DNA of 64,000 nucleotides from Clavibacter sp. A6099. Lineage in GTDB: Bacteria; Actinomycetota; Actinomycetes; Actinomycetales; Microbacteriaceae. Every line of letters begins with the position of its first letter. Within the stretch, counting starts at the first letter, position 1. A program made the translations under genes and the position numbers. This document shows, piece by piece, positions 1 to 7,748 of this stretch. The notes under the pieces are model-generated. The model was not told the DNA's origin and ran no database searches. It was given only the letters and a program-made list of their open reading frames with translations. Where the stretch lies: assembly GCF_021919125.1 (NCBI RefSeq), contig NZ_CP083439.1, positions 1,426,001-1,490,000 of the forward strand, given 5' to 3'.

Positions 1-52
1 GCTCGCGGCGGTCTCCGCCAACTTCGCCATCAGCCGCTATCTGCGCATCTGA
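1..52 (+). CDS. ftsX: FtsX C-terminus (partial, runs off left edge)
   Basis: The reading frame from base 2 ends at a TGA (50-52) and encodes the last 16 residues, finishing SRYLRI. This short tail directly ahead of smpB and tmRNA fits FtsX, the membrane subunit of the FtsEX complex that controls cell-wall hydrolysis at division, because ftsE-ftsX-smpB is a usual actinobacterial order. The assignment rests mainly on context, since no domain is visible in so few residues. Confidence 0.55.
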   Translation, partial: LAAVSANFAISRYLRI

Positions 53-60
53 TCCTCCGG

Positions 61-66
61 TAGGCT
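61..66 (+). promoter_or_regulatory. -10 element (TAGGCT) for smpB
   Basis: TAGGCT lies just after the ftsX stop. It predicts a transcription start near 73 and a leader of about 45 nt before the GTG of smpB. The ATG at 68 is too close to the hexamer to be transcribed, which argues against the longer reading frame that starts there. Confidence 0.5.
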
Positions 67-118
67 GATGGGCTGCCCGGATCCGGGCGCATCCATCCGA
101 ACCATCGAGGAGTCCACC

Positions 119-595
119 GTGCCCAGGGAACGTGGCGAGAAGGTGGTGGCGACCAACCGCAAGGCGCGCCACGACTACACCATCGAGTCGACCTACGAGG
201 CCGGCCTCGTGCTCACGGGCACCGAGGTCAAGTCGCTCCGGCAGGGGCGGGCCTCGCTCGTCGACGGCTACGCGTTCGTCGACGCGGGCGAGGCATGGCT
301 CGACGCGGTGCACATCCCCGAGTACAACCAGGGCACCTGGAACAACCACCCGGTGCGTCGCAAGCGCAAGCTCCTCCTGCACAAGGAGCAGATCCTCAAG
401 ATCCACTCCAAGGTGAAGGAGGGCGGCTACACGGTCGTCCCGCTGCAGCTCTACTTCGTCGACGGCCGCGCCAAGGTCGAGCTCGCCATCGCGAAGGGCA
501 AGAAGGAGTACGACAAGCGCCAGACGTTGCGCGAGCGCCAGGACAAGCGCGAGGCGGATCGGGCGATGTCGTCCCACCGCCGCCTCGGCGAATAG
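119..595 (+). CDS. smpB: SsrA-binding protein SmpB
   Basis: A 158-residue RNA-binding protein that delivers alanyl-tmRNA to stalled ribosomes. Visible family features are the N-terminal [11 protein letters not shown] stretch, the core [14 protein letters not shown] with AYAFVD-like continuation, and the basic C-terminal tail ([21 protein letters not shown]) that becomes helical in the decoding centre; the length is normal. The GTG at 119 is chosen because a GAGGA ribosome site precedes it by a few bases and the protein then begins as SmpB proteins do; the in-frame ATG at 68 lies inside the promoter. Its RNA partner ssrA follows on the same strand. Confidence 0.95.
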   Translation: MPRERGEKVVATNRKARHDYTIESTYEAGLVLTGTEVKSLRQGRASLVDGYAFVDAGEAWLDAVHIPEYNQGTWNNHPVRRKRKLLLHKEQILKIHSKVKEGGYTVVPLQLYFVDGRAKVELAIAKGKKEYDKRQTLRERQDKREADRAMSSHRRLGE

Positions 596-671
596 GCACC
601 GCTCCTCGCGGTGGTGCGTCCGGCCTCGGTCGGGTACCATTGAGGGCTGGTCGCGTTAGCGCGATCGGCGA

Positions 672-700
672 TTGACAACTCGACAGCGTGGAACATGCGA
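672..700 (+). promoter_or_regulatory. Probable ssrA promoter
   Basis: A perfect -35 hexamer TTGACA (672-677) lies 62 bases before the mature tmRNA 5' end. With a 17-bp spacer the -10 would be the weak ATGCGA (695-700). A start near 706 would leave a 5' leader of roughly 34 nt for removal by RNase P. The -35 is convincing; the -10 is not. Confidence 0.4.
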
Positions 701-739
701 CCCGGCTCGGGTGCCTCCCGGAGGCGCTCTGCCGTTCAT

Positions 740-1115
740 GGGGATGATCGGTTTCGACATTGCCTGAATGACTGCGAGAAGCGGGTCGAGGATGCAGGGC
801 TATCTCGTAAACGCTCTCTGCAAAATACAACTGCCAATAACAAGCAGTCGTCCTTCGCTCTCGCTGCCTAAGCGAGCGCACTAACAGGACCGTCGACCCG
901 GGGATGCTCTCTAACCGGTAAGTCGGCGTCAGATTAGGGAGCTCGCTGCGTGGTCGTGCCTCAGGGCCGCGCGGGACTCGAACTGAGGCTGGGCCCGTCG
1001 GATCAGATGCCAGGAGCAAGTTCCGGGGCCGAGCAGGACGCCTTTCCTGGATACACCCGTAGAAGGCGCAGGATTACAGCAGTGGACCGGGGTTCGATTC
1101 CCCGCATCTCCACCA
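740..1115 (+). ncRNA. ssrA: Transfer-messenger RNA (tmRNA)
   Basis: tmRNA rescues ribosomes on broken mRNAs and adds a degradation tag. The 5' GGGGATG (740-746) pairs with CATCTCC (1105-1111), followed by A and an encoded CCA (1113-1115). The T-arm sequence GGTTCGATTCC is present just upstream. The tag ORF resumes at GCC 833 and ends at TAA 869-871, encoding ANNKQSSFALAA, with the ALAA end recognised by Clp-type proteases. Length (376 nt) is typical. It lies 144 bp after smpB and ends before a bidirectional terminator. The end points come from acceptor-stem pairing and should be exact to a base or two. Confidence 0.96.
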
Positions 1116-1161
1116 TCGCGTCGCATGCTCCACGCTCGTCGAGGGCCGGATCCGTCCGGCA

Positions 1162-1199
1162 CGACGAAGGCCCCGTCCACCCGGACGGGGCCTTCGTCG
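1162..1199. terminator. Bidirectional terminator (ssrA / ABC operon)
   Basis: A perfect 17-bp inverted repeat (arms 1162-1178 and 1183-1199, loop of 4) sits between the tmRNA and the converging permease gene. GC-rich hairpins without a long T tract are the usual form in this genome. Confidence 0.85.
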
Positions 1200-1214
1200 C
1201 GTTAGCCGTGCGGA

Positions 1215-3026
1215 TCAGCCGACCGGCGTGCGCGGCGCCGTCGGGGCGGGCGCGCCCGGATCGCTCGTCGCGAGCGCCGGCGCCGTGGTCTCGACCGCGG
1301 GCGTCCCGGTGCGGCCGCGTCGCCGCGTCCGCCCGCCCGTTCGCCCGTACACGAGGTACATCGTGAGCCCCATGATGATCATGAGCAGCACCGTGTAGAC
1401 GAACGTGATGCTCATGGAGTCGAGGTTGGCCTCGCCCTCGGTGCTCGCCTTGATCGCGATGCCGAGCGGCTCGTACAGCGGCTGGTACAGGAACACCGCC
1501 GCGTCGTAGTCGTCGAGCAGGCTGTTGAAGTTGAGCGCCGTGATGGCGGCGACCGTGGGGATCACGAGCGGCACCAGCACGCGGCGGAAGGTCGTGAGCG
1601 ACTTCGCGCCGAGGATCCGCGCCGCGTCCTCCAGCGACTGCGGCACGCTCGCGAACGCCGCCTTGAGTAGGCGCAATGTGAACGGCACCTTGACGACGAC
1701 GTAGGCCACGAGCAGCAGCCACGTCGTGCCCGTCAGCACCTGCCCGCCGATGAGCGGCTGCGGCCGGTCGAACGTCTGCAGCAGCGCGAGCGCGATGAGG
1801 ATGGTCGGCAGGATCCACGGGATGTGCAGCAGGTACTCGAGCGTCGCGGTGACCCAGTTGCGGTTGCGTTGGATCATGCGCGCGACGAACAGGAGCCCCG
1901 CCACGACGATCACGGCGGCCAGCGCGCTGTAGACGAGGCTCACGACGAAGGGCCGGAGCACGTCGGGCGAGCCGAGGACGGTCGCGTAGTTCCGCAGCGT
2001 GAACGAGTCCAGCGTGATCGTGCCCGTCTGCACGCTCTTCGAGTCGAGGAACGAGAACAGCACGATGAGGATCACGGGGAGCGCGTAGACCACGAACAGG
2101 GCGTACGCGACGACGTGCACGACGCCGTTCACGATCGGGTTCCTGATGCGCTGCTTCTGCAGCGGCGTCGCGACCTTGGCCACCGAGAAGTACACGCCCG
2201 ACTTCTCGACGCGGTTCATGATGGCCAGCAGCACGATCGTCGCCACACCCAGCACGATCGCGAGCAGCGCCGCGAGGTCGCGGGAGCTCGTGCTCTTGGA
2301 GAACGTCACGATCATGGGCGCCACCGTCTGGAAGCCCGTGCCGCCGAGCACGAGGGGAGCGGTGAGCGCCCCGAGGCCGGTGAGGAACGTGAGGACGGTG
2401 ACCGCGAAGATCATGGGCCGCAGCGCCGGCAGCACGATTCGGAACAGGATGCGGCCCGTGCCCGCGCCCATGCTGCGCGCCGCCTCGATGGTCTGGTGGT
2501 CGATCGCCGCGAGCGACGAGCGGAGGAAGAGCATGTGGTTCGTCGTGGTGGCGAACGTCATCACGATGACGACCGCGAAGTAGCCCGAGAACCAGTCGGG
2601 GTCGAGATCCGGGAGCACGCGCTGCGCGATGGCCGTGACGAACCCGTAGCGGCCGTAGATGAAGTTGTAGCCGGCCGCGAGCACGATGCCGCCGTAGATG
2701 AGCGTCGTGGCGTAGCCGAGCCAGAGCACGCGCGATCCGCGCACCACGAAGTACTCGGTCACCAGCACGATGAAGATGCCGACCACGTTGACGGTGATCG
2801 CGAGGGTCACCGCGAGCAGCAGGCTGTTGCCGACGCTGCGCATCGCCCGGTCGGAGCTCACGAGCTTCTCCAGCGCCCGGCCGCTGAAGGCGCCGTCGGG
2901 GAAGAAGGTGGTGACGAGCAGGTTCGCGTTCGGGAACACCAGGAACGTGACGATGAACCACAGCGCGGCGATGAGCACCACGACGCCGAGGGGCGAGCGC
3001 AGCAGGGCGCGGACGGGGGTGCGCAC
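1215..3026 (-). CDS. ABC importer, fused double permease subunit
   Basis: A 603-residue inner-membrane protein with two homologous permease halves of about six helices each (roughly residues 10-290 and 300-570), the layout of FbpB/ThiP-type permeases. Each half carries an EAA-like loop contacting the ATPase: IEAARSMGAGTGRILFRIVL near 180 and LEDAARILGAKSLTTFRRVL near 470. The GTG start (3026) lies 2 bp beyond the stop of the ATPase gene, so the operon is binding protein - ATPase - permease. The C-terminus ends in a proline/alanine-rich tail. The family imports ferric iron, thiamine, phosphonates or similar anions; nothing here fixes the substrate. Confidence 0.88.
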   Translation of the reverse strand: MRTPVRALLRSPLGVVVLIAALWFIVTFLVFPNANLLVTTFFPDGAFSGRALEKLVSSDRAMRSVGNSLLLAVTLAITVNVVGIFIVLVTEYFVVRGSRVLWLGYATTLIYGGIVLAAGYNFIYGRYGFVTAIAQRVLPDLDPDWFSGYFAVVIVMTFATTTNHMLFLRSSLAAIDHQTIEAARSMGAGTGRILFRIVLPALRPMIFAVTVLTFLTGLGALTAPLVLGGTGFQTVAPMIVTFSKSTSSRDLAALLAIVLGVATIVLLAIMNRVEKSGVYFSVAKVATPLQKQRIRNPIVNGVVHVVAYALFVVYALPVILIVLFSFLDSKSVQTGTITLDSFTLRNYATVLGSPDVLRPFVVSLVYSALAAVIVVAGLLFVARMIQRNRNWVTATLEYLLHIPWILPTILIALALLQTFDRPQPLIGGQVLTGTTWLLLVAYVVVKVPFTLRLLKAAFASVPQSLEDAARILGAKSLTTFRRVLVPLVIPTVAAITALNFNSLLDDYDAAVFLYQPLYEPLGIAIKASTEGEANLDSMSITFVYTVLLMIIMGLTMYLVYGRTGGRTRRRGRTGTPAVETTAPALATSDPGAPAPTAPRTPVG

Positions 3027-3028
3027 GG

Positions 3029-4057
3029 CTACGACCGGTACTGCAGGATCGCGGCCGCGTCGATGCCCACGACGACCTCGGTGCCGGGCGCGAGCGGCGG
3101 GGCGCCCGTCTCGGCGACGAGCGCCTGCACGGCGTCGTCCCCGAGGTCGACCCGATAGGTGCTGTAGGACCCGTGGTACGAGCGCTCGGCGACCACGCCG
3201 TCGATGCGCACGCGGCGGGTGTCCGTGGGGGCTGCCCCGCGCGGGTCCACGGACACGCGCTCGAGCCGCACGTAGGCGCGGCTCGAGGCGTCGAGGTCCG
3301 TCGCGCCGGCGTCGCGGAGGCGGGACACCGTGGCGGGGCCGAGCGCGTTGATGGCGCCGACGAACGTGGCCACGAACTCGGTGGCCGACCGGTCGTAGAT
3401 GTCCTCCGGGGTGCCGACCTGCTCGATCCGCCCCGCGTCGAAGACGGCGATGCGGTCGCTCATGGTGAGCGCCTCCTCCTGGTCGTGCGTGACGTACACG
3501 GTCGTGATGCCCAGGCGGGACTGCAGGCCCTTCAGCTGGTCGCGCAGCTGCACGCGGAGCTTCGCGTCGAGGTTGGACAGCGGCTCGTCGAGCAGGAGGA
3601 TCCGCGGCTCGAGCACGAGCGCCCGCGCGATGGCGACGCGCTGCTGCTGGCCGCCGGAGAGCTCGGCCACGTTCTTGTCGAGCTGCGCCTCGCTCAGCTC
3701 GACCTGGTCGGCCATGGCGCGCACGAGCCGGTCGGTCTCGGACTTGCCCGCCTTCCGCACCGTGAGGCCGAACGCGATGTTCTGCCGCACCGACATGCTG
3801 GGGAAGAGCGCGTAGTTCTGGAACACCATGCCCACGCGGCGCTTCTCGCTCGGCAGCCGCGTGGCGACCTGGCCGTCGATGACGATGTCGCCGCGGCTCG
3901 GGTCGACGAAGCCGGCGAGGGTCCGCAGGGCCGTCGTCTTGCCGCAGCCGGACGGCCCGAGGAGCGTGAAGAACTCGCCCTCGTGGATCTCGAGGTCGAG
4001 CCCCGGGATCGCCACCTGGTCGCCGAAGCGCACCTCGACGTCGTCGAAGCGGATCAT
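3029..4057 (-). CDS. ABC importer, ATP-binding subunit
   Basis: A 342-residue ATPase of the FbpC/PotA type. Visible are Walker A GPSGCGKTT (about residues 34-42), the Q loop in VFQNYALFP, the signature LSGGQQQR, Walker B RILLLDEP and the switch H in VYVTHDQEEAL. A C-terminal TOBE-like domain (about 235-342) follows. The ATG overlaps the stop of the upstream binding-protein gene by one base (TGATG), so the two are translationally coupled. It powers import through the double permease encoded next. Confidence 0.93.
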   Translation of the reverse strand: MIRFDDVEVRFGDQVAIPGLDLEIHEGEFFTLLGPSGCGKTTALRTLAGFVDPSRGDIVIDGQVATRLPSEKRRVGMVFQNYALFPSMSVRQNIAFGLTVRKAGKSETDRLVRAMADQVELSEAQLDKNVAELSGGQQQRVAIARALVLEPRILLLDEPLSNLDAKLRVQLRDQLKGLQSRLGITTVYVTHDQEEALTMSDRIAVFDAGRIEQVGTPEDIYDRSATEFVATFVGAINALGPATVSRLRDAGATDLDASSRAYVRLERVSVDPRGAAPTDTRRVRIDGVVAERSYHGSYSTYRVDLGDDAVQALVAETGAPPLAPGTEVVVGIDAAAILQYRS

Positions 4058-5139
4058 CAGGGCAGGTACTCCAGCTCGGTCTTCTCGACCCAGTCGGCGA
4101 TGTGCTGGCGCACGAAGCCGTAGTCGACGTCCTGCTTGTCGAGCGACTCGATGAGCTCCTTCACGGCAGGCAGCGCCTTCTCGCGCGCGGTCGTGTTGAC
4201 GGGGTAGCTCGAGAACTCCTCCGCGAACGCGCCCTGCACGTCGGCGCTGCCGAACCAGTCGATGAACGCGCGGGCGCGCTCCTCCTTCTTCGTGCCGGCG
4301 ATCTCGGCGATCTGCTCGGTGACGAACGGGACGCCGGCCTTCGCGGGAACGATCTCCGTGGTGGTGCCGTACTGCGCGTCGCGCGCCGCGATGCCGCTCG
4401 AGGGGAGCGTGCCGAACGCGACCTCGCCGCGGGAGAGGCGGGCGTAGAGGTCTGTGCCCTCGACCGCGGGGGATCCGTTCGCGAAGTAGTCCTTCACGAC
4501 CTGCCAGCCCTCGTCGCTGATGCCGAGGTCGCCGTCCGGGTCCTCATAGGGCGCGAGGAGGCCCGCGAGGATGAGCTGCGGGGTCGCCTCTCCGAGGCGC
4601 GTGTTGACCTCGTACTGGCCCTCGTACTTCGACGAGTGGAGGTCCGTGACGTCCTTCGGCACGTCGCCGCCCGAGGTCTGCTTCGCGTCGTGCACGGTGA
4701 CGATCGCCTGCTCCACGAGCGGCCAGTACGCGCCGTCGGCGGGGTCGCCGGCGGCCTGGTCGACCTCGCCCGACCACGCGGGCGTGTACGCGGTGATCGC
4801 GTCCTCCGCCTTGAGGTTCTCGAAGTACATGTTGTTGAGGCCGAACACCACGTCCCCGACGGGGTTGTTCTTCTCCGCCACGATGCGGTTCGCGAGGTCG
4901 GCGCCGCCGAGGCCCACGATCTGGATGTCGAAGCCCGCCTTCGCCGCCTCGGCGGTGACCCAGTCGCCGCGACCGTCGCCGTTGGAGTTCGTGTAGACGA
5001 TGAGCGTGTCGCCGGAGGCGGGGGAGACGGCGGGGTCCGCGGTGCCGCTGTCGGGGGACGACCCGCATCCGCTGAGGGCGAGCCCGGCCGCGACGACGGC
5101 GGCGAGCGAGACGGTGAGACGGCGGGCGCGGTTCTTCAT
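4057..5139 (-). CDS. ABC importer, solute-binding lipoprotein
   Basis: A 360-residue extracytoplasmic binding protein of the AfuA/FbpA/ThiB superfamily (COG1840-like), anchored by a lipid. The signal peptide has an Arg/Lys-rich start, a hydrophobic core and the lipobox LSGC, with Cys25 the predicted lipidated residue. The mature protein begins with a GDTLIVYTNSNGDGRG strand-loop typical of the fold and contains the conserved NRIVAEKNNPVGDVVFGLNN segment. The ATG at 5139 is chosen because the signal peptide starts there; the frame is open further upstream without any signal. Iron, thiamine or a phosphonate are possible ligands. No TPP riboswitch was found in the leader. Confidence 0.88.
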   Translation of the reverse strand: MKNRARRLTVSLAAVVAAGLALSGCGSSPDSGTADPAVSPASGDTLIVYTNSNGDGRGDWVTAEAAKAGFDIQIVGLGGADLANRIVAEKNNPVGDVVFGLNNMYFENLKAEDAITAYTPAWSGEVDQAAGDPADGAYWPLVEQAIVTVHDAKQTSGGDVPKDVTDLHSSKYEGQYEVNTRLGEATPQLILAGLLAPYEDPDGDLGISDEGWQVVKDYFANGSPAVEGTDLYARLSRGEVAFGTLPSSGIAARDAQYGTTTEIVPAKAGVPFVTEQIAEIAGTKKEERARAFIDWFGSADVQGAFAEEFSSYPVNTTAREKALPAVKELIESLDKQDVDYGFVRQHIADWVEKTELEYLP

Positions 5140-5245
5140 GGTGTCCTCTCGGAGGGAGCACGTCGGTGTGCTCGCGGGCGGTCGCGCCTGGCCGGCACGG
5201 AGTCCCCACCATATGAGCGGGGTCCCCGGCCTCCCGACGCGGCGG

Positions 5246-5271
5246 TCGCTGTTGGCTCGCTGTTCAGCATA
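5246..5271 (-). promoter_or_regulatory. ABC operon promoter with paired direct repeats
   Basis: On the minus strand TATGCT (5271-5266) is a -10 candidate about 127 bp before the binding-protein ATG. Immediately downstream, the 8-mer TCGCTGTT (plus-strand reading) occurs twice, at 5246-5253 and 5257-5264. The copies are 11 bp apart, one helical turn, as expected for a repressor bound on one face. A second weaker -10 (TATGGT, near 5213) is possible. Confidence 0.4.
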
Positions 5272-5360
5272 GGGACACCGGGACGATTCCCTCAGATGAG
5301 GAGCAGGCTGGTCGGGGCAGGTCGCCACCGCTCGCGGGAGCGGGAATACATAGCCCGTGT

Positions 5361-5381
5361 ATGGGATTCGATACCTCATGA
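5361..5381 (+). CDS. Six-codon upstream ORF ahead of the MFS gene
   Basis: ATG 5361 opens a frame encoding MGFDTS that stops at TGA 5379-5381, overlapping the ATG of the transporter (5378-5380) as ATGA. A TACATA hexamer at 5347-5352 lies 8 nt before it and could give a leaderless transcript, but it lacks the usual final T. The main gene has no good ribosome site, so coupling by termination-reinitiation is plausible. Inference only; no protein function is suggested. Confidence 0.3.
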   Translation: MGFDTS

Positions 5382-6892
5382 CCGGACGCACCACCGCGGG
5401 CACGACCCCGCCCCCGACCCCGAGCTCGCCCTCGACCGACGACCAGGAGCGCACGCGCTGGCAGGCCTTCTGGGTCTGCGTCGGCGTCGCGGCGCTCACC
5501 ATCCTCGACCTCTCGAAGGTCAACGTCGGACTGCCGTCGATCGAGGAGTCCCTCGGCGCCGGATCCACCGACCTGCAGCTCATCGTCGCCGGCTACGCCC
5601 TCGCGTTCGGCCTGGCGCTCGTGCCCGCCGGCCGACTCGGCGACATCAGGAGCCGCCGGCTCATGTTCGTGGTCGGCCTCAGCTCCTTCACCGTCGCGAG
5701 CCTGCTGTGCGCCATCGCCCCGGACGTGAAGACGCTCGTGGTCGCGCGGATCCTGCAGGGCGTCGCCGCCGGCATCCAGATGCCGCAGGTGCTCGGCCTC
5801 ATCCAGCAGCTCTTCCAGGGAGAGGAGCGGGCGCGCGCCTTCGGCCTGTTCGGCGCCGTCGTCGGCATCTCCACCGCGTTCGGGCCCACGCTCGGCGGCC
5901 TGCTGATCCAGCTCGGCGGCCCCGAGGACGGCTGGCGCCTGCTGTTCTGGATGAACATCCCGCTGGGCATCCTCGCCATCGCGTTCGCGCTCAAGCTGCT
6001 GCCGCGGCGGCAGGCCCGGCCCCAGCAGAAGACGGGCCTCGATCCCGTCGGCGTCGTCCTCCTGGCGATCGCGACGTTCTCGCTGATGCTGCCGTTCGTC
6101 CTCACCACGGGCGGCCCCGACGACGACCCGCTCCGGTGGATCTGGCTCGCGGCAGCCGTCGTCGCGGCAGCGCTCTTCGTCGCGTGGGAGCGGCGCTACG
6201 AGCGGTCGGGCAAGTCGCCGGTCGTCCACTTCGCGCTCTTCCGGCTCTCCTCGTACCGCAACGGGATCCTCATCGCGACCGCGTACTTCGCCGCGATCCC
6301 CGCGGTGTTCCTGCTCACGACGCTGTACCTCCAGCAGGGGCTCGGCCTCCCGCCCGTCTTCGCGGGCATGGTCAGCATCCCGTTCGCGCTGTCGTCGGCC
6401 GTCACCGCGTGGATCGGCGGGCGACTCGTCTCGCGGCTCGGCCGGCAGCTGGTGGTCATCGGCCTCGCGATCGTCGCGGTCGGCATCACGCTGCTGCTCC
6501 TCGCCGCGGTGCTCACGCCGCAGGAGGCCACGCCGTGGGCGATGGCCGCGGCGATGCTCGTCGCGGGCGTCGGGGCGGGCTTCGTGATCTCGCCGAACCA
6601 GACGCTGACCCTCGCCGAGATCCCTGTGACCGAGGGCGGCGTCGCCGGATCCATGGCGCAGGTCGGCCAGCGCGTCGGCACGGCCGTGGGGGTCGCGGCC
6701 GCATCGGCCACCTTCTTCAGCACGCTGTACGCGGAGGCCGCGGGTGGCGGGGACGCGAGCCTGGCGGTGTACCACGACGGCTTCCGCAACGGCTTCCTCG
6801 TCACGATCGCGCTGGTCGCCGTGGCGCTCGCGCTCGGCCTGGTCGACCTCGGCCAGCGCCGCCGTCGCCGGCAGCGCGCCGCGACCGCCTGA
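5378..6892 (+). CDS. MFS drug efflux transporter, DHA2 (14-TM) type
   Basis: A 504-residue proton-coupled exporter resembling EmrB/QacA pumps. The first helix carries ALTILDLSKVNVGLPSIEESL, matching DHA2 motif D1, and motif A follows in RLGDIRSRRL between helices 2 and 3. Motif C-like glycines appear in GVVIGISTAFGPTLGGLL-type sequence near helix 5. About fourteen hydrophobic segments are visible and the C-terminus is strongly basic. ATG 5378 is chosen over the in-frame GTG 5357 because the latter would add residues unlike the family and lies in the likely promoter. No adjacent TetR or MarR gene is present. The substrate is unknown. Confidence 0.9.
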   Translation: MTGRTTAGTTPPPTPSSPSTDDQERTRWQAFWVCVGVAALTILDLSKVNVGLPSIEESLGAGSTDLQLIVAGYALAFGLALVPAGRLGDIRSRRLMFVVGLSSFTVASLLCAIAPDVKTLVVARILQGVAAGIQMPQVLGLIQQLFQGEERARAFGLFGAVVGISTAFGPTLGGLLIQLGGPEDGWRLLFWMNIPLGILAIAFALKLLPRRQARPQQKTGLDPVGVVLLAIATFSLMLPFVLTTGGPDDDPLRWIWLAAAVVAAALFVAWERRYERSGKSPVVHFALFRLSSYRNGILIATAYFAAIPAVFLLTTLYLQQGLGLPPVFAGMVSIPFALSSAVTAWIGGRLVSRLGRQLVVIGLAIVAVGITLLLLAAVLTPQEATPWAMAAAMLVAGVGAGFVISPNQTLTLAEIPVTEGGVAGSMAQVGQRVGTAVGVAAASATFFSTLYAEAAGGGDASLAVYHDGFRNGFLVTIALVAVALALGLVDLGQRRRRRQRAATA

Positions 6893-6922
6893 TCGGACGG
6901 TGCGGCGGACGCGGCGTCGGGC

Positions 6923-7735
6923 TCAGCGCGCGACGACCGCCAGGACGGCGTCGTGCAGGCGGCCGTTCGTGGCGAGCGCGGATCCGTGCCACGGCCCCGC
7001 CTCGCCGTCGATCGACGTGAACCGGCCGCCCGCCTCCTCGATCACGGGGATGAGCGCGGCCATGTCGTAGGGCTTGAGGTCGTGCTCGCCCGCGATGTCG
7101 ACGAGGCCCTCGGCGAGGAGCATGTAGGCCCACATGTCGCCGAAGTCCCGGGAGCGCTTCACGCGGGCGGAGAGGTCGAGCAGCTCGTCGAGCCGGTCGG
7201 CGTCGCGCCAGCGCTGCACGCCGGCGACGCTCATCGAGGCGTCCTCGAGCCGGTCGACGTCGGACACGCGGATCCGCCGCTCCTCGGACGTCGTGGCCTG
7301 CCCGAGCGTGTCGTCGACGTACGCGCCGAGACCCGTCGCGCCCCACCAGCGGCGGCCGAGGGCGGGCGCGCTCACGACGCCGACCACGGGCACGCCGTCC
7401 ACGGCGAGCGCGATGAGGGTGCCCCAGACGGGCACGCCGCGCGCGAAGTTGGAGGTGCCGTCGATCGGGTCGACGATCCACTGACGGGACGACGAGCCGG
7501 ACGTGCCGTACTCCTCGCCGAGCACGCTGTCGTGCGGGCGGCTGTCGGCGATGCCGGCGCGGATCGCCCGCTCGACCGACGTGTCGGCGTCGGTGACCCA
7601 GCTGGAGTCGGCCTTCGTCTCGATGGCGAGGTCCGCCGAGCGGAAGCGGTCGAGCGAGATCGCGTCGGCCATGTCGGCCAGCTCCCGTGCGAGCCGCAGG
7701 TCGGATGACAGGGAGTGCAGGGGTTCGGAGGCCAC
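6923..7735 (-). CDS. hisN: Histidinol-phosphatase / inositol-monophosphatase family
   Basis: A 270-residue Mg-dependent phosphatase. The inositol-monophosphatase signatures are present: the metal-binding GEEYG, IVDPIDGTSNFARGVP (DPIDGT) and a C-terminal KPYDMAALIPVIEEAGG. The sequence matches the actinobacterial HisN subgroup, which removes phosphate from histidinol phosphate in histidine synthesis; activity on inositol phosphates cannot be excluded. It is last in aroA-rsgA-hisN. The GTG at 7735 follows TAGGCT (7748-7743) by 7 nt, giving a separate leaderless transcript; this -10 overlaps the stop codon of rsgA. Confidence 0.8.
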   Translation of the reverse strand: MASEPLHSLSSDLRLARELADMADAISLDRFRSADLAIETKADSSWVTDADTSVERAIRAGIADSRPHDSVLGEEYGTSGSSSRQWIVDPIDGTSNFARGVPVWGTLIALAVDGVPVVGVVSAPALGRRWWGATGLGAYVDDTLGQATTSEERRIRVSDVDRLEDASMSVAGVQRWRDADRLDELLDLSARVKRSRDFGDMWAYMLLAEGLVDIAGEHDLKPYDMAALIPVIEEAGGRFTSIDGEAGPWHGSALATNGRLHDAVLAVVAR

Positions 7736-7742
7736 GGGGTCG

Positions 7743-7748
7743 AGCCTA
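7743..7748 (-). promoter_or_regulatory. -10 (TAGGCT) of hisN, leaderless
   Basis: The hexamer ends 7 nt before the GTG of hisN. Its first three bases (7748-7746) are also the TAG stop codon of rsgA, so coding and promoter signals are shared. Confidence 0.65.

Noticed and set aside
1003-2961. A long minus-strand open frame overlapping the ABC permease in another phase
   Set aside because: Its translation is Arg/Ala/His-rich low complexity and it overlaps the tmRNA; the frame 1215-3026 has clear permease helices.
5140-5377. A TPP riboswitch controlling the ABC operon
   Set aside because: The CUGAGA and GAACCUGAUC-type TPP core sequences are absent from the leader, so thiamine cannot be assigned as substrate on that basis.
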